A stretch of DNA of 64,000 nucleotides, taken from positions 124,001 to 188,000 of the forward strand of contig CAMXCT020006135.1 in assembly GCA_947184155.2 (NCBI GenBank), written 5' to 3'. Made by a program: the position numbers and the translations under genes. The notes under the pieces were generated by a model that worked only from the letters and a program-made list of their open reading frames with translations, ran no database searches and had not been told where the DNA came from. The stretch comes from Cladocopium goreaui. Lineage: Eukaryota; Sar; Dinophyceae; Suessiales; Symbiodiniaceae. Below, piece by piece: positions 41,750 to 52,494 of the stretch; position 1 is the first letter of the stretch; each line of letters begins with the position of its first letter.

Positions 41750-42698
41750 TATGAAGCTGTCAGGAGTCTAAGGGGAAAGGCTGCAGCAGCTAGTCAAGAG
41801 GAAAAACTTTTGTCCTTCTGTTATATATATAACACATTACATACATATTATATATACATATATATGTATGGGTGTGTACAGCATGTAAGTGTCGTGTATG
41901 ATGAAAGAAGAGGCTTCCTACCCAAATGATTCAGTTGGTCTAGACTAATTACATCTAATTACAACAGTTAGGCGTCATGGTGGATGTGTATGTAGTTAGG
42001 TTAGATGGGGTTATATAACAGTTTAAACCTGGGGTCCCGGGGTCCCCTGGGGGGGCCTTTCTATTGCATATATATGCATATATCATATATATCTATATCA
42101 TTCTATATCGATGGCTATCATAGCATTGCGTTTTTCCCAGGCAGCTATGCACACTTTGTCCCACATGCGGTTTTCCCAGGTGAAGTTGGAGATCCACGAG
42201 TGGCAGGCAGCTATTCAGCTTCATAAACTTGCCGAGCTCACTTTCCCAATCCGCAACCTGGCGGTCCAGTTTATACAGTATGGATGTGACATGATGTGAA
42301 TCTGTGTGTATTCTGTATATTGAATGTAAAATGTGATTAAATGTATATATATATATATATAAGTATATGCCAACATTTGCATCCATTTGAGGTGGATTGA
42401 TGGGGTGGTTGTCATGCACGTGTTTTCTTATGTTCCTTTTCGAACAGGCCGAGAAGACCCGACTGTCAAAGCGTCGGCCATCAGTGGCACTCTTACAGGA
42501 CTTCGGAAATACTCAGTTGGTTGATGCTGGTTGGTTTTGGGGGAAATTACACCCAAAACTCCTGGAACACATTGGAACCATGGATTATTACTGATGATTT
42601 TTGGCCTCAAAGTCCATCACCAGGACTTGGAGGATGCACCAGTGGTTGCAGCACCCAGCGAGGAGGAAGTCGCTATGGCTTGGCGTCCCAAGGACTGA
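41750..42698 (+). CDS. multi-exon gene, unknown product
   Basis: Plus-strand exons: a possible one at about 41750-41825 (EAVRSLRGKAAAASQEEKLL); 42141 to about 42280 after TTTTTCCCAG (AAMHTLSHMRFSQVKLEIHE then WQAAIQLHKLAELTFPIRNL); 42448-42498 (AEKTRLSKRRPSVALLQ); and a terminal exon 42624-42698 (DLEDAPVVAAPSEEEVAMAW, RPKD stop). The second is amphipathic helical. The donor at 42498 would be GA. No family is recognised. Confidence 0.5.
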
Positions 42699-42699
42699 C

Positions 42700-43230
42700 A
42701 TCACGGGCACCACCTTGGGAGTTTCCCATGTGACTATCCATGTGATTATTCTTCTGATTGTCACCTGACACACAATGTTTGTATCATTTATATCATTTAT
42801 ATTACTGTTTCCCACTGTCAACTAACTTGTACCTGTTCCAATGTGAACTACGCGCAGTTGAACCAGGTGACTGAACGGCATGCAGCATGCATGAGTTCGC
42901 CTCGCCGTTCAGGAAAATGCCTCTGGAAGCAGCAGCAGCGAGAACTTTTTGACAAGAGGCCATGCGTGGGTGTGGCTACAGTTTTTAGGCAAAATATGGT
43001 TGCTGCAATATAATTAGTGGAGGTGTATAACTTATATTATATTGGTCCTGTCCGCGTGCGTGAACATTTCTCATGGGACTGATACTTAGTTACTTTGTGC
43101 GAGAGGTTTCCTTGTGATGTGTTCAGAACAAAGAAAACTCAGGCAGAGCGACAGGATGCTCACATTTTTTGAAGAGAGTTGATGTACATTGGATTTGTTG
43201 TTCCCCCCTTCACGGCGTAGAAGTCAACTA
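42700..43230. other. no gene recognised
   Basis: Intergenic or intron sequence. A short ATTTATATCATTTATAT repeat lies at about 42785. No supported exon. Confidence 0.4.
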
Positions 43231-43238
43231 GTTCGCAG

Positions 43239-43672
43239 GTGATCCTGAAAGTCAAGGGCGGTGGACTGTGCCGCCAAGACTTCCCTCTGCCCTGAAGTCA
43301 GTGCTTGTCATGGTAGCAGGAGTGGCTTTAAATTGCTGTTCTTCTTGAACCCTAGCCAGGATGATGGTCTTACTGTATATGGCCCCCAAGTGACTTTCAT
43401 ATGGGGATAGGTGGCTCCACCATCAATCCAAATAAGTACTCCATATCCCATCATTCTGATAGGTTAAGACTTGGTTCAGACCACCTTGGATTGGTGGCTC
43501 AACCCAAAGGCCTATCAATTTTGTGCTTCAGGTCGATCGTGCTACTCCTCCGCGGACACCTCCAAGGAATGGTGCGGAGATGGTGGAGAAAGAAGAGGCC
43601 GGTAGAACTGGATTGCTGATGATTGCTGCAGAAGAAACGGGTGGTGTCCTGCAAAACGTTCCCTTGAGCTGA
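43239..43672 (+). CDS. small gene, unknown product
   Basis: The exon from 43239 after AGTTCGCAG reads VILKVKGGGLCRQDFPLP. The terminal exon 43532-43672 after GTGCTTCAG reads VDRATPPRTPPRNGAEMVEK then EEAGRTGLLMIAAEETGGVL and stops. Both have good third-position bias. Product unknown. Confidence 0.5.
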
Positions 43673-43819
43673 GAGAGAAAGTGGCAGAGCTTGTGACCGC
43701 AGAATCAGTAGATTTTTACAATTTTTGGATGTTTTTGGGACAGAATCCTAGGGGAGTCCTCGTCATTCTGGGAAGCTTGGAATGATTCATCAGCTCTCGC
43801 TGCAAAGCTTCTCAAAGCT

Positions 43820-44765
43820 TTGAGCTGCACATGGCGGGGGTCACAGGAAGGAATGTTGTTTAGAATTTTGACTCCTTTATGGATCCTTTTGGTGTCAGAT
43901 GATGATCATGATTTTTCCTCCCGCCTCGTTTCCACCAAAGCTCGACAGATTTGTTCCAAGATTTCCAAGCAGGTTGAAGCAAGAGACTTCCGCAGCAACG
44001 AGCTACGGCCACATGTGATGCGGAGCTCCAGCGTCTTGGACTCAGGGTGGGCTGAAGTTGAAACTGCGGGAAAAAAACTTGAAATCTTAGAACTGATTCA
44101 AACTGTAAAAGTTAAAAAGACCAGTTGAATGAAAATGGTCAATAGATGACAAAGATATACAGAGATTGTGATGTCAATGCCTTGTTTTCGCCGTCGCAGC
44201 CAAACTGTCAAGAAATCGAACCTCATTAATTAGTGATTTCTTCGTTTTGCAGGGACCACGTGCTGCAAGTGTGGGTCATAGGCCTGAGTATGTGGCAGCT
44301 TTCGATGTAGCTATGGCTCATGGCAAGAGTTGTGACGAGTCGGAGAAATTCTGTCGCAATGTCGCCTTTGGTGTCTACTACTTACGACCGACGAAATCAA
44401 ATCTACATCAGACATTCTTTTTCGCGCTTCTGGCAACTTTGGGTCTATTGATATAATATAACCTACTCTACACATCAATATACATACACATACATGTTAT
44501 TCATTTACCAGCGGTTTTACGCCATTCTGCGCCAGATACTCACCATCACCCAGACCAAAGCCAGAGGACTTGCTTATTGCAGTGCTGGGAAACACTCCCG
44601 TTGACAGCCTGCCCCAACGAAAAGACGGCGTTTGACCAGTTGTGCGGGTCTCCTGTTTTGGGAAGCCGGCAGGACCTGCCTTGTTATGGCCTTGATGCTG
44701 AATTGAAAGCGAAGGCCCATCATGACAGTCTGATGCAAGCTCTGGTTGCCGCTGTGCACCGCTAG
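43820..44765 (+). CDS. multi-exon gene, unknown product
   Basis: A weak first stretch (43850-44126) is followed by a clear exon from 44253 after CGTTTTGCAG (GPRAASVGHRPEYVAAFDVA, then MAHGKSCDESEKFCRNVAFG). A terminal exon follows at 44583-44765 after CTTATTGCAG (CWETLPLTACPNEKTAFDQL ... ELKAKAHHDSLMQALVAAVH R stop). The conserved Cys and mixed helical character suggest a soluble protein. No family is recognised. Confidence 0.5.
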
Positions 44766-44961
44766 AAAAGATTGGAAAAGTATGCGAAACTGGTACAATA
44801 CTATTCCATGCTATTGATTACATACTATTGCAATATATTACAATATATTGTTTTTTTTTTTAATAATATACTATTACTATCTATTACTATCGGACTCTTC
44901 TGACCTCAACCCAGGTGCAGTGATCAAGAGTAGCCAGCTCCACGAATCTGCGTAGTTCCAG

Positions 44962-45039
44962 GCTGCAGCGAAATACAGTCACGCTGCCGAAGAAGCTGCT
45001 GCGAACTGGGTTCAGGCCGCTGGCGCATGTGACAGATAG
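44962..45039 (+). CDS. short Ala-rich terminal exon
   Basis: After GTAGTTCCAG the frame reads AAAKYSHAAEEAAANWVQAA then GACDR stop. A further small stretch upstream (about 44916-44945) may be the preceding exon. The helix is Ala-rich and the product is unknown. Confidence 0.35.
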   Translation, partial: AAAKYSHAAEEAAANWVQAAGACDR

Positions 45040-45580
45040 GTCGCAAGAAGCTTATTTGCAGTGTCAATCCTACCAGTATCGCATCAGCAATCAGTATAGT
45101 AATATGAATGTATAATCAAGTATTTGTTAGTCATGCATACACTATTCAAAACTACCATGCATATACTATAGTAAGTATACTATATAATATACCGTTATAT
45201 ATATATATTATGCTATTATACACTGGTATGTCTATAGCAGCCCACCATTTTGAATACGTCTTTGAATGTGCAAAGCTCCACTTGAATTGCCCTTGGCCAG
45301 GCTGTGACTGGCCACAATTTTCAAGTTGACTTTGGCACGACTCTCCGCCAGCAAAGCCCAGGATCAGCGGATTTCGGCGCCGGTCATTGCAATGACAACA
45401 TATGGTATTTATATTACTTATTATTCATTAATATTAAATTAATATTCATTCTTGATATTTGTTGATATCATTTTCTGAATTTTCAGAGATGTGATTGAGA
45501 ATCAGTCTCTGGACTCTGGACATTTCAGGAGGCTTTTTGTAATTACAGATGTTCATCATATCGATTTCTTGACTCTTTTG

Positions 45581-45600
45581 CTGTAACGTTTAGGCTCAAG
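45581..45600 (+). other. degenerate relict of the dinoflagellate spliced leader
   Basis: CTGTAACGTTTAGGCTCAAG aligns with the dinoflagellate spliced leader at about 16 of 21 positions with one gap, including an exact GGCTCAAG at the 3' end. It lies 57 bp before the start of an intronless gene, where a leader copied from mRNA would be expected. Confidence 0.5.
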
Positions 45601-45657
45601 CTATCGAATTATTTCATGAGATGTGAGGAGTTTCGCCAGTAGAGTCCTGCTCATTAT

Positions 45658-46515
45658 ATGAAGAAGGCTCTGAAATTGTGCTTGGTGTTCATTGTTGCTT
45701 CTGAGGAGTGTTTTGACAACTGCATTTCTGAGGACGAAGTGCAGCTCTTGCAAGTTGGATTTCATGACGGGCAGGCGTTCATTCCAGGTCTGCACACGAA
45801 CGTGCACTTCGTGGGCCAAACGCTGGAAGATGCCCAGGAGACTGCCAAGCTAGGCATGGGACAGGTGACAGATCAATTGACAGATGCTTTGGACACGGCG
45901 GACTTTCAACTTAAGTCGGCCACAAAAAAGTTCAACGCTTCTGTGCACGAGTTCTATGCAAGTGCCAAGATGGTAGACTCCGTGGCTCAGAACCTCACCA
46001 AGCTACAAAAACTCGTCAGTGACACCGTGGAGGACTTGATTCCCTGCTACAAAGCCGCTCTGGGCAATGTCCAAAGAGCTGTTGCAGCCGTAAGGACAAT
46101 CTTGTCAACCGCGGGTCAGACGACGGAGGTCCGTGAAATCTTGGACGAATGGGAGGATGTCGCCATCGAAGGCTTCACGCAGCTTGCGGATGCCGCGGAG
46201 GAAATGGGCCGCAATGTCGAGAATTCCGCTTCGACCAAGGTCCGTGAGGCCGTGGAGATCATGGACTCCAAAACCCAGCAGGCGGTGGAAATCTCCAAGG
46301 ACTTGAGGGCAGTGCTGGATGAAGGGATGGCCTTCTTTGCCAAGTCGCTGGTGCCAAAGCTGTCGCTGGCCTTGGGAGGTGAAGAACTTGATTCAGCTGT
46401 GGAGAAGATTGGGGGCCTCGACCGCACAGCAGATAGAGTCTTTGGAAACTTGGAGGCGCTCCTGAATGTGATGAACACTGAATTGCCCAAATGCGGTGAA
46501 ACGGTGGATTACTAA
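45658..46515 (+). CDS. intronless secreted helical protein (likely retrogene)
   Basis: A single open frame of 285 codons starts at ATG 45658 with a signal-peptide-like N-terminus (MKKALKLCLVFIVASEECF). This is the only long uninterrupted gene in the plus block outside the mobile element. The mature part is almost entirely amphipathic helix (DQLTDALDTADFQLKSATKK; AAVRTILSTAGQTTEVREIL; KTQQAVEISKDLRAVLDEGM), with two Cys near the N-terminus, one in the middle and one at the C-terminus. It resembles secreted or lumenal coiled-coil proteins. No domain is recognised. Absence of introns in a genome where neighbours are intron-rich, plus the relict leader upstream, suggests it arose by reverse transcription of a trans-spliced mRNA. 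Confidence 0.7.
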   Translation: MKKALKLCLVFIVASEECFDNCISEDEVQLLQVGFHDGQAFIPGLHTNVHFVGQTLEDAQETAKLGMGQVTDQLTDALDTADFQLKSATKKFNASVHEFYASAKMVDSVAQNLTKLQKLVSDTVEDLIPCYKAALGNVQRAVAAVRTILSTAGQTTEVREILDEWEDVAIEGFTQLADAAEEMGRNVENSASTKVREAVEIMDSKTQQAVEISKDLRAVLDEGMAFFAKSLVPKLSLALGGEELDSAVEKIGGLDRTADRVFGNLEALLNVMNTELPKCGETVDY

Positions 46516-47300
46516 CAGCACGTTGGCGACATGGCAAAGAAGAAAGGCTTTTGGGCGCGCATCTTTGGAGGAGTATGAGGAATGTTTGGACGCTGAAAGT
46601 TCTGAGAGACTAGGTCACTTTCCACTCCTGATGCCAAACGTCAGCAGGAAGCAGGCAAGCACTATGCGTCAGCTCTCAAACTCACCTTTTTTTCAGAATA
46701 AGCGGCTCATATTAGCACATATATTAGCACGCTTGGGTTTGCCTGCACTCTTACAGTACACTACTTAGATCCTTGGAAGACTTTCAGGTTGTTTCACCCA
46801 GATCCATACACTGTACCATACACATTCCATACACCACGACGGCTGAGCTGGAGTAAAATCGACCAGGAAGTGACATGAAGTGGCAGCATAGCAACATGAT
46901 GCAACATGTACTTTTAGACTCTTTTATAGACATTTTTAGACATTTTTAGACATTTGATGGGTTCCAAAGGATTCCAAAGCATCCCTTCCCATGGGAAACT
47001 GGCAATGCCTTGATCCTTGATCCAAGGCTCAGGCGCAATCCTGTGCGATCTCATCAACTGCATTCGACCCCGCAGCATCGGCAAGGCCATCGCTTTTGCC
47101 GTCAGGCTTTCAGAAAATATGTTTTCACGACATTAAATACATTAATTATCGTTAACATTCGTTAGTTATTCTCATTCATACGTATACAATATCATTTGTC
47201 TATTTATGCAGGTTCGCATGGATACTGTGGTCTTTATTCATTGATTCGTATACCGTATAACCATCTTGGCCTTGGTGATTAGTCACATTGAGTCAGCTCA
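46516..47300. other. no gene recognised
   Basis: Downstream of the intronless gene. It holds small repeats (ACATTTTTAG x3 at about 46928; CATTCCATACACC). No poly(A) relic is obvious. No exon is supported. Confidence 0.4.
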
Positions 47301-47309
47301 CGTAGTTGA

Positions 47310-47726
47310 ATGTGCACCAAGTTGGTTTCATCGCGATGGCTTGAAGCTGCTTTATTCATCTTTATTCATTATTCATGCTGCCTTGCCGAGGTGAACGCAC
47401 CAGGGATGCCCTTCAAAGAACGCTGTGGCCTCAGAAGTTCTGCGGAGAGAAATTTCAGTGACCGGCTGAACGCAGCCTACAGCGGCGCGTGTGCTAAGGA
47501 GAGAACATTTGCAATTTTCTTCGGGCATGTCGTTCATTTGGAGTACAGGACGGATTTGGGAGTATACTATGAAATCTACCGTAGCTTGCAAGTGCGAGGG
47601 TATGTAGAATATAATATGTACCTGGACCTTCCAAAGTACAGAAAATTCTGTACGATTGGGATTTCTGCATTTTTGGGCCGGTTGAAACGTTTAATCTTAA
47701 ATGTAAACGGTTTCAACAAAAAGTGA
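47310..47726 (+). CDS. hypothetical exon
   Basis: An open frame of 138 codons. The central part (MPFKERCGLRSSAERNFSDR, then LNAAYSGACAKERTFAIFFG) has a protein-like composition. Its 3' end runs into the left arm of an inverted repeat, so the last third is probably not coding. No family is recognised. Confidence 0.25.
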   Translation: MCTKLVSSRWLEAALFIFIHYSCCLAEVNAPGMPFKERCGLRSSAERNFSDRLNAAYSGACAKERTFAIFFGHVVHLEYRTDLGVYYEIYRSLQVRGYVEYNMYLDLPKYRKFCTIGISAFLGRLKRLILNVNGFNKK

Positions 47727-48589
47727 ACTCTTTACAGCAGTTCTGACTGCCACCTTAGATATGGCACGGGTGGTTAAAATATCTTGCCGCAATGGGTCCC
47801 TCATAATGTACCGATTGGAACTGCTGGTGATAATGTCCATGCTTTCCTAAATTTGCAGAGTTTGTGTTGGTGATTGGAGCCCGCAAAGATTCAAAGCCTC
47901 AAACATGCAGGAATACTAAGCTATATTTGAAAATACTTAGTTTGAAGCATGCTTAGTTTGCAGAAATAACAGTTTTCATTCCAACAAGCTGCGATTTGAT
48001 GCGATTTGTCACATGCATGAACCGCAGCAGTTAAGAAATCCCGATTTGCGTACTTTTGCGGATATTTGCGTATTTTTGCGGGAAATTTGCGTACTTTTTG
48101 CGGGAAAACTGTCGACATTTTTATTGAATTCAGAGCAGTTTTGGAACTTCCTGCAGGCATTTCTTCAAAAAAAACATGGGCGTTCTGTTTTTTTTTACAA
48201 ATTAGACAAAAACAGGCTGTTTCAATTCAATGGCTATAGCGGTCTGGTGTCTCCCATCCAGCAAAGATTGCTTTTAGCGTGGCACCAAAGCCTTCTTTGA
48301 GCAACTTAATTATTTTGTCATATTCTTCACCAATCTTCACCAACCGGTAGATTTGTTTTTCTTTCCGTCTGCTAAGCAGGTCCACTTTGTTTGTCAACAT
48401 GCAGAAACTCCCATCTAGCATGCCAAGATACGTCAAGTCAGCTTCATTCTTGCAATTTCATGTTGTTCTAGTGTGTTTCTGAACGATTGGTCCAATTTGA
48501 ACTATTTGCGGCATTTGCGGTTTTTTGCGGTCATTTGCGGCCAAAAGCCCAAAAGTACAGAAATTATTGAACTTTGGAAGGTCTAGGTA
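47619..48589. repeat. imperfect inverted repeat pair around about 0.9 kb
   Basis: TACCTGGACCTTCCAAAGT (47619-47637) returns inverted as ACTTTGGAAGGTCTAGGTA (48571-48589), 18 of 19 matching. Weaker similarity continues inwards (TTCTGTACNNTTGGG) to about 47660 and 48548. The interior has two TTTGCGG-rich patches (48040-48110, 48503-48545) and a 70-codon minus-strand frame. It could be an old DNA-transposon relic. Confidence 0.45.
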
Positions 48590-48771
48590 TGAATATTTTA
48601 AATTTGATCAGTAGCCTGTTTTGAAGCTTGGATCAAACTGTTCGAGAAAGACCAGATTTTCCAATCCGAAAATGCCTTTTTGAGAGACTGTTGTACGTTC
48701 AAAATAGTATGAAATATTTATATTAAACATATTTTGTCATGCTGAACCAGTGTTTAGGAGTATGCGCTCTT

Positions 48772-48870
48772 CTCCACAGATGACTTGTACGAAGAGCAAA
48801 GCCCTCAAGCACAGCTTGAAGAACTCAGGTCTTGGAAACCTCGAGGGGCATGAAGTGGAATGGATATCAA
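48772..48870 (+). CDS. short exon
   Basis: After TCTTCTCCACAG a plus frame reads DLYEEQSPQAQLEELRSWKP RGA stop. It is short but well biased. It probably belongs with the exon at 49042. Confidence 0.35.
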
Positions 48871-49041
48871 GTGGAATGATACAGTATGAAATAAAAGTCC
48901 AACAGGCTCCTCCGTTTCTTTTAATACGCAGTTAGGTGTGTTCGAAGACATGAGAGTGCAGTTAGTTACCCATACTGGTACAAGGCCCTGAAGGCAATGG
49001 CAATGTTCAATCCTTTGATCATTGACCCTGGATGAACCCAG

Positions 49042-49197
49042 CTCAGGAAGAACTTGATGTCTGTGGTCAACTGCCTTCATGCCTTGGGTGCCATCCTCAG
49101 TTGGCTGCCGAGTGTGTTTCACACTGCAATTTCGGATTTTCAGGATTTGGGAAGGCATGGAGACATCTACTTTTGGCGATTTTTGGCTATTCTGCAG
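49042..49197 (+). CDS. membrane-type exon, 52 codons
   Basis: An exon of exactly 52 codons lies between GATGAACCCAG and a CAG|GTGGTG donor. It reads LRKNLMSVVNCLHALGAILS, then WLPSVFHTAISDF, then RHGDIYFWRFLAILQ. One or two hydrophobic helices are likely. The competing frames on both strands have poorer composition. No family is recognised. Confidence 0.45.
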
Positions 49198-49740
49198 GTG
49201 GTGCCATCCAGCGATCCGTGCCTGAATTCCCAGGCAGGCAAGTTGACGTGAAGATTGGCCAGGATCAGGAAGGTCTGCATTGGAGTTTGAGATTCCACGT
49301 TCCATGGCCATGAAATCCTTCAATATCCTACACAGTATATGCATGTATAATATAAATATATATGCCGTACATGCACAATGTATACTGTTTCCGTGTATCG
49401 GACATGCATGCATCGCATGTCTATATGATGAATTGCAGTATATATATATAAGTAATATTAATTAATGTATGGTTGATAGGACCTGGTTCATTTCACTAAC
49501 CTTGGTGGCTGGGTGGACCCAAAGCTGAACTGTTGGGCTACAGAATCCATCACACTCAAGTCAACATTGCTTGGCCAATAACAGAGATATAGTCACACTC
49601 CCTGCCTCAAACTTCTCACACCTCAAGTGCATCTTCCTCAAAGTTAGTTCAATCTTTGTGCACATTGGCTATATATGCTATAGATACTGTATATCTATCA
49701 TCCATTTCTTTCTTTTGGATACTTCGGCTTTGCCACAAAC

Positions 49741-49906
49741 TCATAGAAACTTATGGAAACTCATCCCAGCCAAGTTGAGAGGTCCCCATTTGGGTGTGCC
49801 GGATACCTCCAACACGAAGCGCGATTTCAAACGAGATCTTGGGCCGGTCTCACAAACTGGAGGAGAGGCTGATGCCAGATGCATCCAGATGCTATGGCTG
49901 CTATGA
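49741..49906 (+). CDS. possible terminal exon
   Basis: The plus frame reads KLIPAKLRGPHLGVPDTSNT, then KRDFKRDLGPVSQTGGEADA, and stops at 49904-49906. A similar-looking piece (LRGPLERSHLDVVSNANVPG) occurs at about 50240-50310, so these may be diverged copies. Weak. Confidence 0.25.
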
Positions 49907-50717
49907 GGTATTGATGTAGCCTGATGTAGCCTGAAAATTCCCGAAAACCAATATGACATTATGGAACCCCAAGAATGGGTTGCTCCGGGACACGGTTTTC
50001 CTATTGGAAATAGCATCCCTTCCATGCTGGATAGGACCAATCGGAGATCCACTTTTGCCATGGGATATTTTCTAGATCTGAAATCAAAATATGATGTCCT
50101 GGAACCTGAATGACCCTTCTGACCCATAAAATGGGGGTCTAATGGGGGTCTAGCCATGCAAAATGGAGGTTATTTGGGTTCCAGGGGAGTATGTCACGTG
50201 GTCTTGTTTCTGTAGAAGTCAAGTTGCCACCTGACCCAGGACTCCGAGGTCCGCTAGAGAGATCACATTTGGACGTCGTCTCCAATGCCAACGTGCCCGG
50301 GGGGAACTGGAGGAAACGGGATGTAGATCATTCAAAACTTGCCAAAAAAAACGTCCAATGTCTATCCACACGCACACACAAACAAATAGAATCAAATAGA
50401 GATATGCAGATATATGCAGTGCAATCTGAAGTATGGTATGGTATGGGGAATGATTTCCCGAATAATCTCGTAGTTCTGCACATAGTCAAACGCTGATGAA
50501 ATCACTGAAAAAAGGTGGATGAATGCAGCCGGAGCACCGTAAAAATGACCAGAGATTTGTCGCATGGCCTACCAGGTGAGAGGTGGTGGTTGCTGATGCT
50601 GATGACATTTTAGAGGTGAGCCCTCAGGTTGCCACCGTTTTTTTCAAAACTAAAATGTAAAAGACTTGCACGACCATCGAATTTCCCAGAAACATCATCA
50701 ATCTTAGAGTCTGACCC

Positions 50718-50990
50718 ATGGGCAAGCTTGATGATCTTCATGCAGACCTCAGAAATCTCAGAAGAAAAATGTATGCTGCCTATGCTTCGGAGCCTGCAAT
50801 GATGGCCGTGCAGGCTTGCTTCCAAGCAGCTACTGCAGCTTGGAGCAGTCGAAACTTCGTAATTCAAGAGCTTTGGTGCATGAGATGTATGATTTGCACA
50901 CGAGGCCAAAAAAATCATGGCTGGCTGCCACTAGAAGATTGGCTCGTGCAGCCCCTCGATTATCATGCTTCTCCATACTATACAGTCCCG
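50718..50990 (+). CDS. helical exon, unknown product
   Basis: The plus frame reads MGKLDDLHADLRNLRRKMYA, then AYASEPAMMAVQACFQAATA AWSSRNF, with good helical periodicity. The minus strand also has an open frame here. I prefer plus because of the surrounding block. The product is unknown. Confidence 0.35.
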
Positions 50991-51157
50991 CTTGACCGGT
51001 CATTGTGCATCCGAGAACTGGTTGCAAAAATGATCCAAATTAGTTTCTTTCGCAATCTTTTGTGCTGAGGTGCCATGCAGGTGAGATGCACTTTCAATTT
51101 CCGACCTTACTTTGATACTGTATCTTCTGATACATTTTGATGAATTGTGTGTTTCAG

Positions 51158-51325
51158 GCAAAGTTCTCTCACTCCAGCAAGGTTTCTACAGGTGCACGGT
51201 TGATGACTCAAAAATTCGATGCCTGCAAAACGAGAAGTGCCGACCAAGCAGCTTTCAAGGAACCAAGCCATGGAGTCATGCATGGAACACTGAAGAAGCA
51301 CAACCCATGTCTTGTTCTTGACTGA
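51158..51325 (+). CDS. terminal exon, 56 codons
   Basis: After TGTGTTTCAG the frame reads AKFSHSSKVSTGARLMTQKF, then DACKTRSADQAAFKEPSHGV, ending LKKHNPCLVLD stop. It follows the helical exon at 50.7 kb and may complete that gene. No family is recognised. Confidence 0.45.
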   Translation, partial: AKFSHSSKVSTGARLMTQKFDACKTRSADQAAFKEPSHGVMHGTLKKHNPCLVLD

Positions 51326-51942
51326 TGGACTGGCGGGGAGCCTCATGGTTCGTCCATGGAGGGCTTACTTGATATGGCTGTTTGTGAGAGAGGAGCTGCA
51401 TGTGCTCAGCCTTTGCAGAATACACCTGTTCAACTCTATTACATGCTTGGTATGCGGCTCGCAGTTGTAGCTTTAGCATGCGATAGCATGCTTTAGTAAA
51501 GTGAGGTTGCAGAATGAACCACATGCAGCAAGTGCATAGCATAGTCGCAACATAGCAATGAAAGATGCGCGCAAAGAGAACTGCAAGCGGCACAAATCCA
51601 TGTTGCTACCTTCCTAGTTACACAGTACACACAAAATATATCATGTAAAGCAGAGCAATGAACATCAGGGTTTGGCATGGTTGGGCATGGCTTGACACTG
51701 TTTGGCAAAGTGTGCACAAATATGCACAAATGGTATTCACTAATAATTAATGCCTTGTGCATAGCAATATACAGAACAAACACGTGGCACACTTGGCTTC
51801 CTCTGATTTCGGCATGGGCGGATCGCTGGCAACCGAAACCAGGCCAATCCTTCCAGATTGTGCAATGTGAGGCAACGCGAGGTGTTTCAAGACCTGGAAC
51901 CCGCTCCAATACAAGAGGAAAAAAACAACTACTCTTCTATAA

Positions 51943-51992
51943 TCTAACGTGTCTTTTTTTTGGAGGTCAAAAAAAAATGCTGTACAGGTTAG
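51943..51992. repeat. short inverted-repeat element (CTAAC...GTTAG)
   Basis: CTAACGTGTCTTTTTTTT and AAAAAAAAATGCTGTACAGG-TTAG face each other across a short GGAGGTC spacer. Related single-sided copies lie at 52151 and 55495. Confidence 0.5.
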
Positions 51993-52494
51993 TTTTTCTT
52001 GCTGTTTTGACGATTACAGCCGAATACACGTTAGCGTCTCCATGACTTGCATGAGAAGCATGTTGGCATGTGGACATGTAAGAAAAAACGATCCCACAAT
52101 ATATACATATATCTTTATCCACACATTAATACACGTGTCTTTTCCATAATCTAACGAGTATTTTTTTTGGAGTTGACAAAAAAATCAATACAATTTGTGT
52201 TCCTTGCCGTTTTGACGAGATACAACTTTTCAGGAAATAAGGAAAACAAGGTGAGACAAGGAATTCAGACATGTGCCGCACTCCCCAGACAAGGTACAGG
52301 TTAGTAACGCTTTGGAGCAGTTGGTGTGTCACAAGAGATTCTAACATAAAATACATGTTAGTAGTACCAGCTGCAAATCGTTGATTTGAGAATACAATAT
52401 CTATGTTAGCTAATGAGTGGTCTTTCCTATTTTGGGTTGAGAAGTTTCGGATTCTATTGCAACAAGATCTGAACACACAAACCTCAAGCAGATC

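Noticed and set aside
47577-47600. CCGTAGC as the 5' part of a spliced leader
   Set aside because: Only seven bases match and the following sequence is unrelated.
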